This document shows positions 47,070 to 55,551 of a stretch of 64,000 bases of DNA, one piece after another. How positions within the stretch are numbered: position 1 is the stretch's first letter; the number at the start of each line of letters is the position of its first letter. The translations under genes and the position numbers were made by a program. The notes beneath the pieces were generated by a model. It searched no databases. It worked only from the letters and a program-made list of their open reading frames with translations, and was not told where the DNA came from. Source of the DNA: Bartonella sp. HY038 (GTDB lineage: Bacteria; Pseudomonadota; Alphaproteobacteria; Rhizobiales; Rhizobiaceae); assembly GCF_014117425.1 (NCBI RefSeq), contig NZ_CP059725.1, positions 1,674,001 to 1,738,000 on the forward strand. The letters run 5' to 3'.

Positions 47070-47079
47070 GAAAAAGACA

Positions 47080-49272
47080 ATGCAATATTCTATTGAATTT
47101 GAACCACTACTGCCAATAATGCTCGTTTATATATTAATTGCCATTAGTTTTTTAGTGGTAATCATCACCATTATTTCGCGCAAACGCGGTTCATTTTTGC
47201 GCGTCATTATGGCTATTTTATTTGGTCTTGCCTTGATGAATCCAGTCTTTTTACAAGAGCAACGTGAACCAACCAAAGCGGTGGTGGCAATTATTGTTGA
47301 TAAAAGCCAAAGCCAAAAAATGGATAACCGCGAGCAAGAAACTTTAGATGCGCTTGAAAATGTCAAAACCGCATTAAATACATATCCGCAATTTGAAACA
47401 CGCATTATCGAAGCTGGCAATCCATCAGCCAATGATGATGGCACAGCCACACGGCTTTTTGGACCACTTGAAAAAGCCCTTGCCGATGTTCCCCCTGCCC
47501 GCCAAGGTGGTGCAATACTCATTACCGATGGGCGGGTGCATGATATTCCTGATCTTTCAGCCTCGCAATCCAATAGCAAGACTCATAATGGCGCCAATAG
47601 CCAATTGAACATTCATGCACCGATTAACGCGCTGATTACCGGAAATAGTGAAGAATATGATCGCCGTATCCGCTTTATAAAAGCGCCGCGTTTTGGCATT
47701 GCTAATCGTGAGGTGGACTTATCCATGCAAGTGGATGATGCAGGAAAAATTGCTGGACACTCCAAAACCGCAGATGTCACCATAACTGTGAATGGCGAAA
47801 CATTATCCAAACAAACCGTTGAAATTGGCAAAGAAACCAGCTTTTCTATCACCCTTCCCCATGCCGGCAATAATATTATTGAATTATCCACCCCAGCATC
47901 AAGCGATGAAGTGACCGACATTAATAATCATGCAGCGATTATGATTGATGGCGTGCGTGAAAATCTAAAAGTTTTGCTGATTTCTGGCGAGCCGCATAAT
48001 GGCTTACGCACGTGGCGCGATTTATTAAAAAGCGATACCAGTGTTGATCTTGTGCATTTTACTATTTTAAGACCACCGGAAAAACAAGACAATACACCCA
48101 TGAACCAGCTTTCCTTGATTGAGTTTCCAACAAGGGAATTATTTGTTGAAAAGATTAATGATTTTGATTTGGTCATTTTTGACCGCTATCAACATTATGA
48201 CGTGTTGCCGCTCATTTATTATGATTATTTGGCCAATTATGTAAAACAAGGCGGCGCCTTGCTTATGGCAACTGGGCCAGAATTTACCGGCGAGAACTCA
48301 CTTGCCCGCACACCCTTATTTAGCATATTACCAGCCCTTCCCAATGATATGATTGAGGAAGAGGCCTTTTTGCCAAGCCTTACCGATCTTGGGCATAAGC
48401 ATCCGATTACTCGTGGCCTTGAAGGCAGCAATGTCAATCCCCCAAAATGGGGACATTGGTTACGGCAAATAGATGTTGTACCCAACCAAAATGCGCAAAT
48501 ATTAATGAATGGCGTTAAAGATAAGCCGCTTTTCCTTGTTGCCCATGAAGATAAAGGGCGCGTTGCTATGCTGCTTTCTGACCAAGGTTGGCTATGGGCG
48601 CGCGGTTATGAGGGCGGCGGCCCTTATGCTAGCCTTTATCGACGCACAGCGCACTGGTTAATGAAAGAGCCAGAGCTTGAAGAAGAAGCACTTTTTGCGA
48701 CCAGTAAAGGCAATGATATTCACATTCGCCGCCAAAGCATGAAAGATAGCATTGGTAAAGTGCAAATAACTCTGCCATCGGGCAAAAGCCAAGAACTAAC
48801 CTTGCAAGCAAAGCTTGATAATAGCACTGAGAATGACAAAGATAATCAAGGCGGTAAAAACCAAAGTAATACAAATAAGAGTAACGGCGTATTTACCGGC
48901 GATTATCGCAGCGAGGAAATTGGACTTGTTCATATAAAAAATGATGAATTTGAAACACTAGCCTTGGTTGGTCCGATTAATGCGCCTGAATTTGGCGATC
49001 TTATTTCAACACCCCATCTTTTACAGCCAATTGCAGATGCTACTAATGGTGCGGTAATAAGGTTAAAAGATACCAAAAACGCGAACTTAACAAAACCAAA
49101 CATCGAAATATTAAAAGATAATGCCAAGCCGCTTAAAAATACCATTCACTTGCGTGAAAGTAGCGATAGTAAGCTGATTAGTGTTGCAAGCTATCCACTT
49201 TATACTGGATTATTAGCCTTGCTAATCAGTTTATTGATTATAAGCGGCATGTGGTATCGCGAGGGTCGGTAA
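47080..49272 (+). CDS. VWA/glutamine-amidotransferase-like membrane protein of the MoxR operon
   Basis: A 730-residue membrane protein that ends the operon. Two N-terminal membrane segments (residues about 10-30 and 38-58) and one at the very C-terminus bracket a large soluble part. That part starts with a VWA-like strand carrying the VDKSQSQ metal-site pattern, where DxSxS is the classic form. Farther on come beta-sandwich-like stretches and a region resembling a class I glutamine amidotransferase fold (KQGGALLMATGPEFTGENS) without an obvious catalytic triad. It follows the BatA/DUF4159 gene by ten bases and is followed by a strong terminator. Confidence 0.82.
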   Translation: MQYSIEFEPLLPIMLVYILIAISFLVVIITIISRKRGSFLRVIMAILFGLALMNPVFLQEQREPTKAVVAIIVDKSQSQKMDNREQETLDALENVKTALNTYPQFETRIIEAGNPSANDDGTATRLFGPLEKALADVPPARQGGAILITDGRVHDIPDLSASQSNSKTHNGANSQLNIHAPINALITGNSEEYDRRIRFIKAPRFGIANREVDLSMQVDDAGKIAGHSKTADVTITVNGETLSKQTVEIGKETSFSITLPHAGNNIIELSTPASSDEVTDINNHAAIMIDGVRENLKVLLISGEPHNGLRTWRDLLKSDTSVDLVHFTILRPPEKQDNTPMNQLSLIEFPTRELFVEKINDFDLVIFDRYQHYDVLPLIYYDYLANYVKQGGALLMATGPEFTGENSLARTPLFSILPALPNDMIEEEAFLPSLTDLGHKHPITRGLEGSNVNPPKWGHWLRQIDVVPNQNAQILMNGVKDKPLFLVAHEDKGRVAMLLSDQGWLWARGYEGGGPYASLYRRTAHWLMKEPELEEEALFATSKGNDIHIRRQSMKDSIGKVQITLPSGKSQELTLQAKLDNSTENDKDNQGGKNQSNTNKSNGVFTGDYRSEEIGLVHIKNDEFETLALVGPINAPEFGDLISTPHLLQPIADATNGAVIRLKDTKNANLTKPNIEILKDNAKPLKNTIHLRESSDSKLISVASYPLYTGLLALLISLLIISGMWYREGR

Positions 49273-49939
49273 TTCTATTAAGAGTCATGATTGATTAACC
49301 TAAAAGCCTTGGCTTATAGCTAAAAAACCTCTTCATTGCAGGTATTGCAATGAAGAGGTTTTTTATTGAGCACATTTTTCAAAAGCTTAAAGTTAAAATC
49401 TTCTAGTCATTCACCTTGAATTTTTGCCAATAGAATCAACATTATTGCTGTCTTACAGGTTGGTATATTGAAGATGTCATTTTGCACTAAATAGTACTAT
49501 ACTTGTTTCATATTGGTAATAATCATAAAATGAACTTAATATAATCACTTTGTAGTCCTTCTTTGGCTTATTTTATCTATCATAAAGTAAGCAATAAAAA
49601 TGATTAGCCGGTTGAGCAAGTGCTCACACAAATGAAAGACCGCCATTTAGGAAACCTTAAACTAATAAAATTTTTTGCCCAAAGAACAGATTAAAAAACC
49701 GCAATTGTCGTATTCTGAACTGATGCAACTTGCATAGGTTTTTTATTGATCATTTTTTGCGAGCATATTTGGGAATCGAAATTTTCGATATTCCCACGGA
49801 ACCAATCTACATCATAGGCGTTCAACACACTCAAACTACAATATAGTTTGAAATAATTTTGTGCGTGCATTGTTTAATTCCATTGAAAAATAGCAAATTA
49901 TTAAAAATTTGCAATATAAGCAAGAAGATTACAGAAAAC
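49273..49939. other. gene-free region after the MoxR operon
   Basis: 667 bases holding the strong terminator at 49322-49364. The remaining 570 bases have no credible gene. The region just before 49940 must carry the promoter of the transglycosylase. Confidence 0.45.
49322..49364 (+). terminator. terminator of the MoxR operon
   Basis: A perfect 19-bp stem (AAAAAACCTCTTCATTGCA with its complement) and a five-base loop GGTAT, ending in TTTTTTATT, 50 bases after the last stop codon of the operon. Confidence 0.93.
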
Positions 49940-50458
49940 ATGAAAATAATAAGCTTTATAACTTTATTAATTACCTTTTTTGCGGCCTCCTTCCAAATCG
50001 CAAATGCTGTCCCCAAAATTGATAAAAAAATTGAGCGCACTCAAAAGCTTGATAAAAGCAAAGCGCAAAACAACGACGAAAGTCGCCCTTATGAAGATAT
50101 TATTAAAAGACATGCAGCCGCCAATAATGTGCCAGTAGATATGGCCCATGCAGTGGTTAAAACCGAAAGTAATTATAATAAAAACGCTCGCGGACGCGCA
50201 GGCGAAATTGGTCTTATGCAAATTAAACTATCAACCGCGCGTAGCCTTGGTTATCGTGGCTCTGCAAAGGCCCTTTACGACCCGCAAACCAATATTGAAT
50301 ATGGAATGAAATATCTTGGCCTTGCCCATCAATTAAGCGGCGGCAATATGTGCAATACAATTTTAAAATATAATGCTGGCCATGCAGCCAAACGTATGAA
50401 TCCAGTTTCTGCCCGCTATTGTAGCAAAGTTAAATCTTATTTGGCCTCGTTAAACTAA
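49940..50458 (+). CDS. secreted lytic transglycosylase, SLT family
   Basis: Cleaves peptidoglycan glycan strands in the periplasm. The 172-residue protein has a signal peptide (residues 1-23, ending IANA). The SLT domain has the catalytic Glu76 in VVKTESNYNKNARG, then AGEIGLMQI and NIEYGMKYL, the usual second and third motifs. An upstream open stretch of 27 codons from 49859 is unlikely to be translated, because the ATG at 49940 starts a clean signal peptide. Small SLT proteins of this size often serve envelope-spanning machines, but none is nearby. Confidence 0.88.
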   Translation: MKIISFITLLITFFAASFQIANAVPKIDKKIERTQKLDKSKAQNNDESRPYEDIIKRHAAANNVPVDMAHAVVKTESNYNKNARGRAGEIGLMQIKLSTARSLGYRGSAKALYDPQTNIEYGMKYLGLAHQLSGGNMCNTILKYNAGHAAKRMNPVSARYCSKVKSYLASLN

Positions 50459-50504
50459 ATTATTAATCTTCAACTACAATTAAACCAATATAAAACAGAA
50501 ATTT

Positions 50505-50536
50505 TTCGTGTCACGCATAATTATGCATGACACGAA
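50505..50536. repeat. 16-bp inverted repeat between convergent genes
   Basis: TTCGTGTCACGCATAA / TTATGCATGACACGAA has one mismatch and no loop beyond the pairing centre. It lies 47 bases after the transglycosylase stop. It may end transcription, although T-tracts are weak on both sides. Confidence 0.65.
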
Positions 50537-50551
50537 TAGGCTAAGGCCGAT

Positions 50552-50658
50552 ATTAGAGCGTTTTCCGAAAAGTGTGAAGCGGTTTTCGGGCAAAAACGCG
50601 GAGTAAACAATGGATTAGAGCGCTGATCTGATCCAATCAGATTGAAATGCGCTCTAAT
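50552..50658. repeat. Rhizobiales-type palindromic intergenic element, copy 1
   Basis: A roughly 105-bp element starting attagagcgttttccgaa and ending gcgctctaat. It closely matches 52610-52712. It contains an internal palindrome (tagagcgctgatctgat / atcagat...gcgctcta). Such elements are widespread between genes in Brucella/Rhizobium relatives. Its right end provides the stop codon of the UPF0173 hydrolase gene. Confidence 0.88.
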
Positions 50659-51361
50659 GAAACTCTAAAGCATCACCAACTATTGCTTCAACAACCTTGG
50701 TGTTTGAACCTTCTAAGCCTGCAATAAATTTATCTGCCGTTTGGTCAAGCAATGGGAAAGTGCCATAATGGCAAGGAATTGCAGTTTTAAGATTTAAATA
50801 GCGTTGACAAGCAAGGGCCGCAACTGTGCCGCCCATGGTGAAACAATCGCCAATTGGTACAATACCAATTTCTGGCGCATGTAATTCGTCAATTAATTTC
50901 ATATCAGAAAAAATATCAGTGTCGCCCATATGATATAGAGTTGGCGCATCTTCAAAATGGAAAACCAACCCATTAGGATTTCCAAGTGAAAAAGATTGGC
51001 CATTTTCATTCATCATAGCCGATGAATGAAGGGCGTTGACAAAGGTAACACTATAACCATCATGATGCTGCGTACCACCGGTATTGCCTGGACAAATTTT
51101 GGCAACACCCTGTGCGCTTAACCAATCTCCCAAATCAGCATTGGCGGTAACAGGTATATTTTTTTCAATAGCAATCCTAACCGTATCACCAACATGATCA
51201 CTATGGCCATGGGTTAAAGCAATATGGGTGACGCCATCGGTGATTTTTGCCAAATCAAGCGCAGCTGCTTTTGGATTTCCAGTTAAAAACGGATCAATCA
51301 AAATAATAGCAGAGCCTACTTCAATGCGAAATGCCGCATGTCCAAGCCAAATAATCTTCAT
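50654..51361 (-). CDS. UPF0173 metal-dependent hydrolase (metallo-beta-lactamase fold)
   Basis: A 235-residue metallo-beta-lactamase-fold hydrolase of the UPF0173 (YtkL-like) family. Metal ligands are in [18 protein letters not shown] (HxHxDH), [11 protein letters not shown] and CHYGTFP. The start MKIIWLGHA at 51361 has AGGAGA six bases upstream; the longer frame to 51397 has no ribosome binding site. The last codons and the TAG stop lie inside a palindromic repeat element, so the C-terminus may have been altered by its insertion. The substrate is unknown in the family. Confidence 0.9.
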   Translation of the reverse strand: MKIIWLGHAAFRIEVGSAIILIDPFLTGNPKAAALDLAKITDGVTHIALTHGHSDHVGDTVRIAIEKNIPVTANADLGDWLSAQGVAKICPGNTGGTQHHDGYSVTFVNALHSSAMMNENGQSFSLGNPNGLVFHFEDAPTLYHMGDTDIFSDMKLIDELHAPEIGIVPIGDCFTMGGTVAALACQRYLNLKTAIPCHYGTFPLLDQTADKFIAGLEGSNTKVVEAIVGDALEFH

Positions 51362-51643
51362 AAAAATTTCTCCTATCGGTCTATCTTTGGTTACCATGCC
51401 AAGCGGCTGTTTTATTTATCAAGCAGTAAGATAAGCCAAATGGTACAGAAATAACAATTAAATTATAATCAATTTAAATATAGCTTTTTTTAAAAAGTCA
51501 AAGCATGATGATATCGTCTTAACTACCCACTAACGATTTGAATATTTTTATAATTTATGCAAATGATAGCCAATTGATTTTGTCTATTCAAAATTTAAAA
51601 TCCACGTATGTAATATAGTTCTCCCTAGAATAAGGAAACCGTA

Positions 51644-52108
51644 ATGACGGTGATTACCATTGAAAACGCCCCTCAATATCTTGTTGATGGTCAAAGCATT
51701 ATTGGCCTTGATCTTGGCACTAAAACAATTGGCCTTGCGGTTTCTGATATTGGTTTAAGCTTTGCCAATCCGCGTCCGGTTTTAAAACGCAGTAAATTTA
51801 CCAAGGATGCGCAGGATTTACTTAGCGTTTTAGAAAAAGAAAATATTTGCATTATGGTTATTGGCTTGCCGCTTAATATGGATGGCTCTAGTGGCCCAAG
51901 AGTACAGGCAACGCGTGCCTTTGTGCGCAACATGGAAAAACTCACCGATATACCCTTTATTTATTGGGATGAACGATTATCGACAGTTGCGGCAGAACGC
52001 AGCCTAATTGATATGGATGTGTCACGAGTCAAGCGATCTGAGCGCATTGATTCTGCGGCTGCAAGCTTTATCTTACAAGGCGCTCTTGATCGACTTGCAA
52101 ATTTATAA
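51644..52108 (+). CDS. ruvX: putative Holliday junction resolvase RuvX (YqgF)
   Basis: A 154-residue RNase H-fold nuclease of the YqgF/RuvX family, implicated in pre-16S rRNA processing and, by fold, junction resolution. [15 protein letters not shown] supplies the first catalytic aspartate, [11 protein letters not shown] and [12 protein letters not shown] the others, and [14 protein letters not shown] is the conserved end. The ATG at 51644 follows AAGGAAACCGTA. In Rhizobiales it is often next to gatC or gatA, but not here. Confidence 0.93.
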   Translation: MTVITIENAPQYLVDGQSIIGLDLGTKTIGLAVSDIGLSFANPRPVLKRSKFTKDAQDLLSVLEKENICIMVIGLPLNMDGSSGPRVQATRAFVRNMEKLTDIPFIYWDERLSTVAAERSLIDMDVSRVKRSERIDSAAASFILQGALDRLANL

Positions 52109-52178
52109 TACATGCCAAATCTAATATTTTTGAAACCTATGAATGCTGGTTTCAAAACAAATAAAATAGACGTCAAAC

Positions 52179-52568
52179 TTAATCACCACATGCAATAGCA
52201 TAGGTAAAACCACAGCAAACGGTTTTGGGAACAATGATTTTGGCGTTGCCATTAAATGCGACAAGCGCTAAAGCTTCAGCAATACCATAATAGCCGGTTT
52301 TTTGAAAAACCTTCCATGAAGGTTTTTCAATATGTGGTTGATATTTTAGTAAAGAACTGATTGGTAAAAGAAAAATTGGCACTGCAAAATACCTTTCTAG
52401 ATAAGGTAGCCATGCAGAATGACCAAATTTGTCTAATGTTGCAATATAAGAGAATTGAATTTCAAGTGCATCCAATACTTCCTGTAATTCTTTTACCGCA
52501 TCAATGCTATTAGCTTTGGATGAGGCACCAACACCTAAACAATATTTTCTATCAATTATATCATCCAT
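52179..52568 (-). CDS. cobE: CobE/CbiG C-terminal domain protein, orphan cobalamin gene
   Basis: A 129-residue protein that matches the CobE / CbiG C-terminal domain. It begins KYCLGVGASSKANSIDAV, contains FGHSAWLPYLERYFAVPIFL and KTGYYGIAEALALVAFNG, and ends IIVPKTVCCGFTYAIA, in the order seen in that family. CobE is needed in aerobic cobalamin synthesis, but its exact reaction is unsettled. It lies alone, 24 kb from cobG-J, next to a palindromic element. The ATG at 52568 is chosen; a TTG nine codons upstream is possible, and neither has a strong ribosome binding site. Confidence 0.78.
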   Translation of the reverse strand: MDDIIDRKYCLGVGASSKANSIDAVKELQEVLDALEIQFSYIATLDKFGHSAWLPYLERYFAVPIFLLPISSLLKYQPHIEKPSWKVFQKTGYYGIAEALALVAFNGNAKIIVPKTVCCGFTYAIACGD

Positions 52569-52609
52569 CACTATGTCATAAAGCTTTATAATCAATCAAT
52601 GAAGCTACT

Positions 52610-52712
52610 ATTAGAGCGTTTTCACGAAAAGTGTGAAGCGGTTTTCGGACAAAAAACGCGGTTTAAACAATGGATTAGAGCGCCGATCTGATCCAATCAG
52701 ATCAGCGCTCTA
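52610..52712. repeat. Rhizobiales-type palindromic intergenic element, copy 2
   Basis: A 103-bp element matching 50552-50658 over its whole length with a few substitutions. The internal palindrome (tagagcgccgatctgat / atcagatcagcgctcta) is nearly perfect. It lies between the start of cobE and the end of the TerB-like gene. Confidence 0.9.
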
Positions 52713-52728
52713 GCCGGTAATTTCTACC

Positions 52729-53166
52729 CTAGTTGCTTTTCCAGATTTCATCAACCTCTTGGGGGCTAATACCCAAAATCGCGCTAACGCGCTCAATAAA
52801 GGCAACTTCATTCTCATCAATATAATTATCAGCTGAGGCAACAGCCATCAAATTACGCACCAATGATATGCGTCGTTCAGGTGCTAAATCACTAAACAAC
52901 GCTGCAGCTTGGGCGGTGGTTGTTTCATATCCATAATCGCCCAAATAGCGGATTACATCAGGCAGGGCATCGGCAGGAATATCAAATTGTTGCTGTGCAA
53001 TTTGCGCAAAAACTTCGGTTTCTGCGTGGCCGCGTTCACCATCGGCAAAAATAATTTTGATCAGCAGAAGAAGCTCAGCTGCAATAGCTGGATCGCCTGC
53101 GACTTTACTTACCACACTATTTCGAGTGAAGTAATTAGCAATTTTATGAAAGAAACCTTCGCTCAT
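52729..53166 (-). CDS. TerB-family (tellurite resistance-like) protein
   Basis: A 145-residue helical acidic protein of the TerB superfamily. The acidic metal-binding pattern is IIFADGERGHAETEVFAQI in the first half and VASADNYIDENEVAFIERV in the second, both with the DG/DN-x3-Ex2 spacing of the family. It is a short stand-alone form with no other ter genes nearby, so tellurite resistance is not implied; function unknown. The ATG at 53166 has GGAG six bases upstream. Confidence 0.85.
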   Translation of the reverse strand: MSEGFFHKIANYFTRNSVVSKVAGDPAIAAELLLLIKIIFADGERGHAETEVFAQIAQQQFDIPADALPDVIRYLGDYGYETTTAQAAALFSDLAPERRISLVRNLMAVASADNYIDENEVAFIERVSAILGISPQEVDEIWKSN

Positions 53167-53450
53167 CAAGCGCTCCGATGTAAATAGCTATTTTGTAGTT
53201 AAAGAACCATAGCTGATTAATGACTGTTATTTAATTGGGTAACCCATTTATAAACATATATTTTTTGAAAAAGTTCAATCAGTTGTAAAAAATATTTTTT
53301 TCCGTAAATAATTTACTGCACAAGGTTACTCCATCACATTAAAATTACCTTCGCGATTTTGAAATTGCAGAGCATCGACAAATAGTGCAAAACGGTTGAA
53401 GGTTTCAATCATGAGAAGAATGTTGAAATCATACTATATAAAGGAACGAT

Positions 53451-54257
53451 ATGATTGATTTTCTTCTTGATCCAACAACATTAATGTTGATCGCAGCTGC
53501 TCTCATTGCTGGCATTATTGATTCTATTGCTGGCGGCGGCGGGCTAATTACTGTACCGGCCCTTTATCTAGGGCTTGGCGGCTCACCCGTTGCAGCACTT
53601 GGTACTAACAAATTGCAATCACTTTTTGGCTCACTATCCGCAACTATTGCTTATGCGCGTGCTGGCCATGTTGATCTTAAAAGTCAAGGATGGGAGGCAT
53701 TATTAGCATTTGCAGGCGGATTACTAGGTGCATTGTTAGCAACCAAGCTTCCCAAAGAAGTATTAACTGCCTTTTTGCCAATTTTACTTATAAGCGTCGC
53801 CCTTTATTTTGCACTAAAACCCAATATAGGCGATGTTGATCGCACGCGTCGCATGGGGCAGTTTTTATTTACCATGACGATACCGCCTTTAATCGGCTTT
53901 TATGATGGCGTTTTTGGCCCAGGGACCGGTTCTTTTTTCATGCTGGCTTTTGTTTCTCTTGCAGGTTTTGGTATGCTAAAAGCAACTGCCCATACAAAGC
54001 TGCTTAATTTTTCATCTAATATTGGTGGTTTTGCAGCTTTTGCGGCAGTTGGTGTAGTTAATTGGAAAATTGGTCTTGTCATGGGGATGGCTCAATTTAT
54101 CGGCGCGCAAATTGGCGCAAGGCTAACCATGAAAATAGGCACCAAACTTATAAAACCACTTCTTGTTATCATATGTACAATATTAGCAATAAAATTAATG
54201 CTAGAGCCAGATAATCCTCTTAATCACTTCATCCGCAGTGTATTTAATCCATCATAA
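53451..54257 (+). CDS. TauE/SafE-family sulfite/sulfonate exporter-like permease
   Basis: A 268-residue inner-membrane protein with about eight segments. GIIDSIAGGGGLITVPAL in the first repeat and GFYDGVFGPGTGSFFMLAF in the second are the paired motifs of the TauE/SafE family. Family members move sulfite, sulfoacetate or similar anions; the substrate here is not known. The ATG at 53451 follows AAAGGAACGAT. It stands alone. Confidence 0.9.
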   Translation: MIDFLLDPTTLMLIAAALIAGIIDSIAGGGGLITVPALYLGLGGSPVAALGTNKLQSLFGSLSATIAYARAGHVDLKSQGWEALLAFAGGLLGALLATKLPKEVLTAFLPILLISVALYFALKPNIGDVDRTRRMGQFLFTMTIPPLIGFYDGVFGPGTGSFFMLAFVSLAGFGMLKATAHTKLLNFSSNIGGFAAFAAVGVVNWKIGLVMGMAQFIGAQIGARLTMKIGTKLIKPLLVIICTILAIKLMLEPDNPLNHFIRSVFNPS

Positions 54258-54371
54258 AAGGACCATTAGGGTTAAATTTCTTTTGTTCAGCAACTATATG
54301 GCTATATATTAACAAAATTCAGTTTGATTATTTGATAAAGGATGTTGCAAAAACGGGCAACAATATAAAAT

Positions 54372-54923
54372 ATGAAAGCAAATCAATTAGATATATTAAT
54401 GGTACCTGGATACCAAGGGTCTGATGAAAACCATTGGCAATCACGCTGGGAGCGCAAATTAACAACTGCGCGTCGGGTTGAACAAGACGCGTGGTCAAAA
54501 CCAGTGCGCAGCGAATGGATTGCACGACTTCGTGAAGAAGTTGAAAAATCTGAACGTCCCGTTTTGCTTGTTGGTCATTCTTTGGGCGTTGCAACCATTG
54601 TGCAAGCAGTACCTTTACTTGGCAAACGCGTAAAAGGCGCTTTTTTAGTTGCTGCTCCCGATGTTGCCAATCCCAATATCCGGCCTAAGCATTTAATGAC
54701 TTTCGGGCCCTACCCAACTGAAAAGCTACCCTTTCCATCTGTGTTAATTGCAAGCCGCAATGATGAATATTGCGAGTTTTCAGTAGCTGAAAAGCTGGGG
54801 GAAGATTGGGGTTCACTATTTTTAGATGCTGGCGAAGCAGGTCACATTAACACTAAATCCGGTCATGGCCCTTGGCCAGAGGGCCTTATGGTATTTACGC
54901 AATTTATAGGTAATCTATCGTAA
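54372..54923 (+). CDS. RBBP9/YdeN-like alpha/beta hydrolase
   Basis: A 183-residue small serine hydrolase. The N-terminal MVPGYQGSDENHWQSRWE is the family signature. GHSLG carries the nucleophilic serine, ASRNDEYC the aspartate, and GHINTKSGHGPWPEG the catalytic histidine. Substrates are unknown in bacteria. It lies 114 bases after the TauE gene, so it may be separately transcribed. Confidence 0.88.
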   Translation: MKANQLDILMVPGYQGSDENHWQSRWERKLTTARRVEQDAWSKPVRSEWIARLREEVEKSERPVLLVGHSLGVATIVQAVPLLGKRVKGAFLVAAPDVANPNIRPKHLMTFGPYPTEKLPFPSVLIASRNDEYCEFSVAEKLGEDWGSLFLDAGEAGHINTKSGHGPWPEGLMVFTQFIGNLS

Positions 54924-55267
54924 GGGGCAAATTGCATTTATAAGGCTCATTGTAGCGATTATGGGCCTTATTTTCCCAAAAACATATAATGATTTAATGC
55001 AAGTGGTAGTTTAAGGCTAAAAACCTTTTAAAACAAAATATTATGCAAATAATCTATATAATATCACATTTGCAACCTATAGCTTTAAATCGATTTATAT
55101 TTTTGCCAAACTCAGATTTTAGAATTGCTTTGCAATCCCTTTCAACCTATAGATAATACTATAAAAAGTTTTCAGGCTTTAAATGGCTAGGCAAATTCTG
55201 GGTCGCAATTTTTGGGGCAATGCGCCCATAAGATTACAAAAGCAAAATGCTCAGTAAATGTTTATAT

Positions 55268-55319
55268 AAAAAAAACAGCGCAATATGGTCAGCACCTAAA
55301 TGTTGATATGCTGTTTTTA
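55268..55319 (-). terminator. terminator of the lost minus-strand gene
   Basis: The outer stem AAAAACAGC / GCTGTTTTT has a bulged continuation. On the minus strand it is followed by eight T residues, 20 bases after the TAA at 55339. There is no intact gene for it to serve. Confidence 0.6.
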
Positions 55320-55338
55320 AACATTTCTATGCGCTCAT

Positions 55339-55473
55339 TTAACCTGCCTTTTTGATTTTATTTGTTTTTCTATAATTCTTCGTTTTTTTGAAATGCCAAT
55401 AAATTAAAGTCAGGTGCCACCAATTATATGGATTTATAACCCAATAAAATGCATATAAATAAAAAACCTAAAC
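55339..55473 (-). pseudogene. possible C-terminal gene remnant, glycosyltransferase-like tail
   Basis: About 44 codons without a start run to a TAA and read like the membrane-proximal end of a protein (YAFYWVINPYNWWHLTLIYW and then a basic tail). It ends just before a good minus-strand terminator. A TAG precedes it in frame at about 55470. The pattern of aromatic segment plus KTxN-rich basic end recalls family 2 glycosyltransferases, but the match is weak and judged by eye. Confidence 0.3.
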
Positions 55474-55551
55474 CATTGATAAATATTTAAAAATAAACCG
55501 ACCATATGCCGAATAAATACGGCCTGTTATTGAAAGACTAAAGACAAAACT

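Larger units (their letters stand above)
54924..55551. other. gap with remains of a lost minus-strand gene
   Basis: 628 bases between two plus-strand genes. The middle holds a hairpin and a coding-like minus-strand stretch, described separately. The rest is AT-rich with nothing recognised. Confidence 0.45.

Noticed and set aside
50552..52712. CRISPR array formed by the two palindromic elements
   Set aside because: Only two copies, 2 kb apart, about 105 bp long and with genes between them; no spacers or cas genes.
52729..53166. Tellurite resistance operon at the TerB-like gene
   Set aside because: Only a single short TerB domain protein is present; no terA, terD or terZ genes are near, and the TerC-type protein lies 15 kb away with a different architecture.
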